Shown here: piece by piece, positions 60,980 through 64,000 of the stretch | Layout: every line of letters begins with the position of its first letter | Position numbering within the stretch: the stretch's first letter is position 1 | Assembly (NCBI RefSeq): GCF_900302445.1 | Contig: NZ_ONZF01000001.1 | Span: 434,001 to 498,000, forward strand | Length of the DNA: 64,000 nucleotides | Reading direction: 5' to 3' | Source of the DNA: Palleronia abyssalis | GTDB taxonomy: Bacteria > Pseudomonadota > Alphaproteobacteria > Rhodobacterales > Rhodobacteraceae | Made by a program: the position numbers and the translations under genes | Notes under the pieces: generated by a model | The model's input: the letters and a program-made list of their open reading frames with translations, nothing else | What the model was told of the DNA's origin: nothing | The model's database searches: none

Positions 60980-62758
60980 TCAGTCCTGTGTCAGTGCGGC
61001 TTCCGCGCGGGCCTGAACCCGGCCAAGCGCTTCGCGCGGGGTGACGATCCGGCGCAGCATGTCGTGGAGTTCTTCGCCGCAGGCCTGGATGATCGACGTG
61101 ATCGCGGGCACCGGCGGGCGCGGCCAGAATTGCAGCTCGTCGCGCCAGGACATGGCATCGACGGCCTCGAAGATCGGGCTCAGCGCGCGGACCTCGGGAT
61201 CGGCCCCCACCGAATAGCGCGGCTGGCTGCGCGAGCCTTCCATCACAACCTGCTTTTGCGCCGCGGCCGAGGTGAAGACGATCAGTGCCTCGACAGCCGC
61301 CTCACGCCGTTCGGGCGCGATATTGGCGGGGATGCCAAGGACATAGCCGCCCACCGGTGCCACGTTCGGCGCGCCACTGCCCGAGGGGTGCGGCAGGAAG
61401 CCGGTCGCTCCGTGGGCAGGTGATGTAGGGTTGCAGTCGAAATACGGGGCCAGCAGCGTATAGCCATATGCCATCGCGACCGATCCCGCGGCATAGCGGC
61501 GGATACGCTCGTACCAGCTCATCGACAGGATGTCGGGCGGCGAGAAGCGCAAAAGCTCCATCAGGTACTCGGCCGCCTCCAGCGCGCGCGGCTGGTCGAA
61601 CATCGGGCGGCTGTTGCGGTCGGCAAGGCTCATGGCGCCGAAGCCACCGGCGACCTTGGGCAGGTCCAGCACCGGCTGGCCGAAGCCAGCGCAGGTCATC
61701 ATGAACTGGTGTCCCAGCGCCGTGCCCCGGGCCGCGTTCCAGGCAATCCCGTACCGCCCGCGTGCGGGGGCATGAAGCGCCTCGGCCGCGACCAGCACCG
61801 CGTCGCAGTCCTGCGGCGCGGTAAGGCCGGCCTCGGCGAACAGATCGGTGCGCCAGAACAGAAGCTCAGGGGTGGTCTGGTTCGGCACGCCGTAGGGCCG
61901 TCCGCCCCAATGTGCCGCCTGCCACCCGGCCGTGTGGAAATCCGACGGGTCCAGCCGATCGACCTGCATGATCTCGTCCAGCGGGGACAGCACGCCGCGG
62001 CTGGCGAATTCTCCGATCCACGGCAGGTCGATGGCGATGATGTCATAGCGGCTTGTCTTGCGGGTGGCGTCGCGCAGCGCTTCCTCGCGCAGGCGGTCGA
62101 TGGAAAACGCGCGCTGGTGGATCGGGCTGCCGACGATCTGTTCGAACTGCCGCTTGAGGTTCGACATCGCCAGGAAGGTCGGGTCGCCATGCACCAGCAC
62201 CTGCAACCCCCCGCTCAGCCCCAGAGGCTGCGCCAACGGAACGACGGGGCCGATCACCTGGCTGGCCCGGTACGAGCCCCCGAAGTAATAATCCGTGCCG
62301 CCATCCGCGGGGCGCAGGTTCTCGTCGGCCAGTCGCGGCAGCCGGTCGGCGAACTGTCCGAAACGGTCGATCAGCTCGGCCGAGGGATGCAGGGTGAAGC
62401 TTTTGCCCGTCCGGGTCTTGGCGCGCTGTTCGATCAGGCCGTCGTCGATCAGCTCGGCAAGGCGGCGCGTCGCGGTGGCATAGGGCACGCCCGAGGCCGC
62501 GACGGCAGACGATGGCGTGACCATCCGCCCGTCGAGATAGGCCGCCATGACATGCGACGCGATGCGATGATGGGGCTGCGGCGCGACCCGCCCCACCAGC
62601 CCGTCCATTTCGGACATCATGCTGTCGATGAACCCGATGGCCGCGCGCAGCTTCTCGGGTCCGCCCGAAAGGTCCTGCGGCGGCCTTGGCAGGCTATCGA
62701 GGGTGTCCTTCGGCATCGGTAGCATCTTTCCCATTTTGGATGTTTCGTGTCGGTTCAT
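60980..62758 (-). CDS. Winged-helix regulator fused to an SBP-1 (solute-binding) domain
   Basis: 592-aa protein in two parts. Residues about 40-145 form a winged helix (SSAVAASGVPYATATRRLAEL then IDDGLIEQRAKTRTGKSFTLH). Residues about 185-592 match an extracellular SBP-1 type sugar-binding protein (WGGRPYGVPNQTTPELLFWRTDLF, WYERIRRYAAGSVAMAYGY). There is no signal peptide, so it should be cytoplasmic and sense an imported ligand, like LacI proteins do with a different fold. Divergent from the transporter binding-protein gene, with shared operator-like repeats. GGAG precedes ATG 62758. Confidence 0.85.
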   Translation of the reverse strand: MNRHETSKMGKMLPMPKDTLDSLPRPPQDLSGGPEKLRAAIGFIDSMMSEMDGLVGRVAPQPHHRIASHVMAAYLDGRMVTPSSAVAASGVPYATATRRLAELIDDGLIEQRAKTRTGKSFTLHPSAELIDRFGQFADRLPRLADENLRPADGGTDYYFGGSYRASQVIGPVVPLAQPLGLSGGLQVLVHGDPTFLAMSNLKRQFEQIVGSPIHQRAFSIDRLREEALRDATRKTSRYDIIAIDLPWIGEFASRGVLSPLDEIMQVDRLDPSDFHTAGWQAAHWGGRPYGVPNQTTPELLFWRTDLFAEAGLTAPQDCDAVLVAAEALHAPARGRYGIAWNAARGTALGHQFMMTCAGFGQPVLDLPKVAGGFGAMSLADRNSRPMFDQPRALEAAEYLMELLRFSPPDILSMSWYERIRRYAAGSVAMAYGYTLLAPYFDCNPTSPAHGATGFLPHPSGSGAPNVAPVGGYVLGIPANIAPERREAAVEALIVFTSAAAQKQVVMEGSRSQPRYSVGADPEVRALSPIFEAVDAMSWRDELQFWPRPPVPAITSIIQACGEELHDMLRRIVTPREALGRVQARAEAALTQD

Positions 62759-62843
62759 GGTCGCTGCTCCGGAAGATGACGGGTCTTTCCGGTGCAGGAT
62801 ACGCCGCATTCATTCAATTTGGATGTCTGATTATCCAAAATGG
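62731..62843. promoter_or_regulatory. Operator-like repeats at the divergent regulator/transporter promoter
   Basis: ATCCAAAATGG occurs at 62833-62843 on plus and, exactly, on the minus strand at 62731-62741 (inside the first codons of the regulator). Around the first copy, TTTGGAT (62818-62824) and ATCCAAA (62833-62839) form a perfect 7-bp inverted repeat with an 8-bp spacer. These are likely binding sites for the HTH-SBP protein, allowing autoregulation or looping. Confidence 0.6.
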
Positions 62844-62956
62844 ACATATTCGCTCTGCCCCGGCCCGGCTTCGTCGCCCATGGTATGCGTGCTGCGGAAG
62901 GATACGCCGGGCCGAACCGGCTGCCCCGCACCGTCACACCAAGGGGAGGACACCCA

Positions 62957-63925
62957 ATGAAGACGATTCTCACGGCACTGGTCGCCACGACCGCGCTGAC
63001 CGGGGCGGCGTTCGCCGAAAGCCACACCGACACGATCACCGTCGGCATCACGCAGAACAATGTCGGGGTGGACAGCTATCAGACCACCTACGAGCAGGCC
63101 TTTATCGAGGCCGCCGAAGGGATGGACAACGTAGAAGCCGTCGTGCTGGACGCCGGCGGCGACGTGGCCCGCCAGATCGCGCAGATGCAGGACCTGATCC
63201 AGCAACAGGTGGATGTGATCGTGATCTGGCCGACCAACGGCCAAGCCGTGGTGCCTGCCGTGCGCGCCGCCAGCCAGGCGAACATTCCCGTCGTCGTGAC
63301 CAATTCGAACATCGCGGAAGAGGGCTTCGACTTCATCGCCTCCTTCTCGGGTCCCAACAACGTCCAGCAGGGCGCGTCCTCGGCCGAGCTAATGTGCGAA
63401 GCGCTGGCCGATGACGGTCAGGACCCGTCCGAAGCCACGGGCCAGATCGTCCAGATCTCGGGCCAGCCCGGCTACACCACCGCGATCGAGCGTCAGGAAG
63501 GGTTCGAGGACCGCCTGGCCGAGGCCTGCCCCGGGGTCGAGATTTTGGAGACCCAGCCCGGCGACTGGAACCGCGAGAAGAGCCAGCGGGTCATGGAGAA
63601 CTTCCTGGTGAAGTACGACCAGATCGACGGCGTCTATTCAGGCGATGACAACATGGGCGTCGGCGCGCTGAACGCCGCCAAAGCCGCCGACCGCGTGGGC
63701 GAGATGGCCCTGATCGGCGCGACCAACTTCGCCGTCGGATACGAGGCAATGGCGGCGGGCGAATACTACGGCTCGATCTACCAGTCCCCCGTGGACGACG
63801 CGCAGAACGCTCTGAAGACGGCGATCGCGGTGGTGAATGGCGAAGAGGTCCCGTTCCTCAACTACTTCGAGACGCCGAAGATCACCCGGGACAACATGGA
63901 CGAGTTCTCTAAGCCGGTCTTCTGA
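62957..63925 (+). CDS. CUT2-type sugar ABC transporter binding protein
   Basis: 322-aa exported RbsB-family (Periplasmic_binding_4) protein. Signal peptide is residues 1-20 (MKTILTALVATTALTGAAFA). Mature part has QIAQMQDLIQQQVDVIVIWP (about 74-93) and the ligand-site region YSGDDNMGVGALNAAKAA (about 233-250), close to ribose/erythritol/inositol-type binding proteins. AAGGGGAGGA precedes the ATG. First gene of a transporter operon that continues beyond the window; divergent from the SDR/M24/E1-E2 operon. Confidence 0.88.
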   Translation: MKTILTALVATTALTGAAFAESHTDTITVGITQNNVGVDSYQTTYEQAFIEAAEGMDNVEAVVLDAGGDVARQIAQMQDLIQQQVDVIVIWPTNGQAVVPAVRAASQANIPVVVTNSNIAEEGFDFIASFSGPNNVQQGASSAELMCEALADDGQDPSEATGQIVQISGQPGYTTAIERQEGFEDRLAEACPGVEILETQPGDWNREKSQRVMENFLVKYDQIDGVYSGDDNMGVGALNAAKAADRVGEMALIGATNFAVGYEAMAAGEYYGSIYQSPVDDAQNALKTAIAVVNGEEVPFLNYFETPKITRDNMDEFSKPVF

Positions 63926-63940
63926 TCCGTGCATGAAACG

Positions 63941-63968
63941 GGCGCGCGGGCGAACGGACCCGCGCGCC
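63941..63968 (+). other. Intercistronic stem-loop after the CUT2 binding-protein gene
   Basis: GGCGCGCGGG and CCCGCGCGCC form a perfect 10-bp stem with an 8-nt loop, 15 bases after the stop. No T-run. It sits between the binding-protein gene and the next transporter gene. Confidence 0.7.
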
Positions 63969-63981
63969 TCACGATCACCCC

Positions 63982-64000
63982 GGGGAGGAGACCGGAATGG
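63982..64000 (+). promoter_or_regulatory. Ribosome-binding site and start codon of the next transporter gene
   Basis: GGGGAGGAG (63982-63990) is followed six bases later by ATG (63997-63999) at the window edge. Expected product is the ATPase or a permease of the CUT2 importer; nothing of the protein is visible. Confidence 0.6.

Overview
The window is high-GC DNA with tightly packed operons, ATGA/GTGA start-stop overlaps and many solute-uptake systems. The gene families (ChvE/GguAB, GlpSTPQUV, TRAP, form I Cox CO dehydrogenase) point to an alphaproteobacterium, most likely a marine-type Rhodobacteraceae (Roseobacter group). This is inferred from gene content; there is no rRNA or tRNA in the window.

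Layout. (1) 1-13208: non-phosphorylative L-arabinose/D-galactose utilisation on the minus strand: chvE-gguA-gguB-gguC-arabonate dehydratase, then a YtfQRT-YjfF-type second sugar transporter and a sugar 1-dehydrogenase cut by the window edge; the LysR regulator gbpR is divergent. (2) 13256-20427: glycerol ABC transporter glpS-T-P-Q-U-V with divergent glpR. (3) 20440-29108: RpiR-type regulator facing a seven-gene operon (amidohydrolase, TRAP transporter, glutamine-synthetase-like ligase, aldehyde and alcohol dehydrogenases), which looks like a gamma-glutamylated amine/amino-alcohol pathway. (4) 29477-33163: a PRMT7/9-like methyltransferase, an AraC-type regulator and a decayed MBL hydrolase. (5) 33164-38137: thiamine synthesis in two convergent units, each led by its own TPP riboswitch (NUDIX-thiD on plus, thiC-thiM-thiE on minus). 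(6) 38200-48293: IS remnant, a methyltransferase, then coxM-S-L-D-E-F-orf-G and a CoxC-like MHYT/LytTR sensor. (7) 48638-52943: phnD-C-E-E type importer plus a HAD phosphatase. (8) 52987-64000: an eight-gene minus-strand catabolic operon (HTH-SBP fusion regulator, SDR, M24 protein, E1alpha, E1beta, E2, aldehyde dehydrogenase, second E2) facing a CUT2 sugar transporter whose first gene is complete here.

How it works together. The window is almost entirely nutrient acquisition: each block pairs a binding-protein transporter with catabolic enzymes and a dedicated regulator. The least familiar block is the last one. It has an acetoin-dehydrogenase-like complex in which E2 is divided between a lipoyl/subunit-binding protein with a degenerate acyltransferase domain and a separate lipoyl-less catalytic protein. 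It also has an M24 protein missing one metal ligand, and a cytoplasmic regulator made of a winged helix fused to an SBP-1 domain. A recurrent structural theme is a strong GC-rich stem-loop directly after each of the six periplasmic binding-protein genes.
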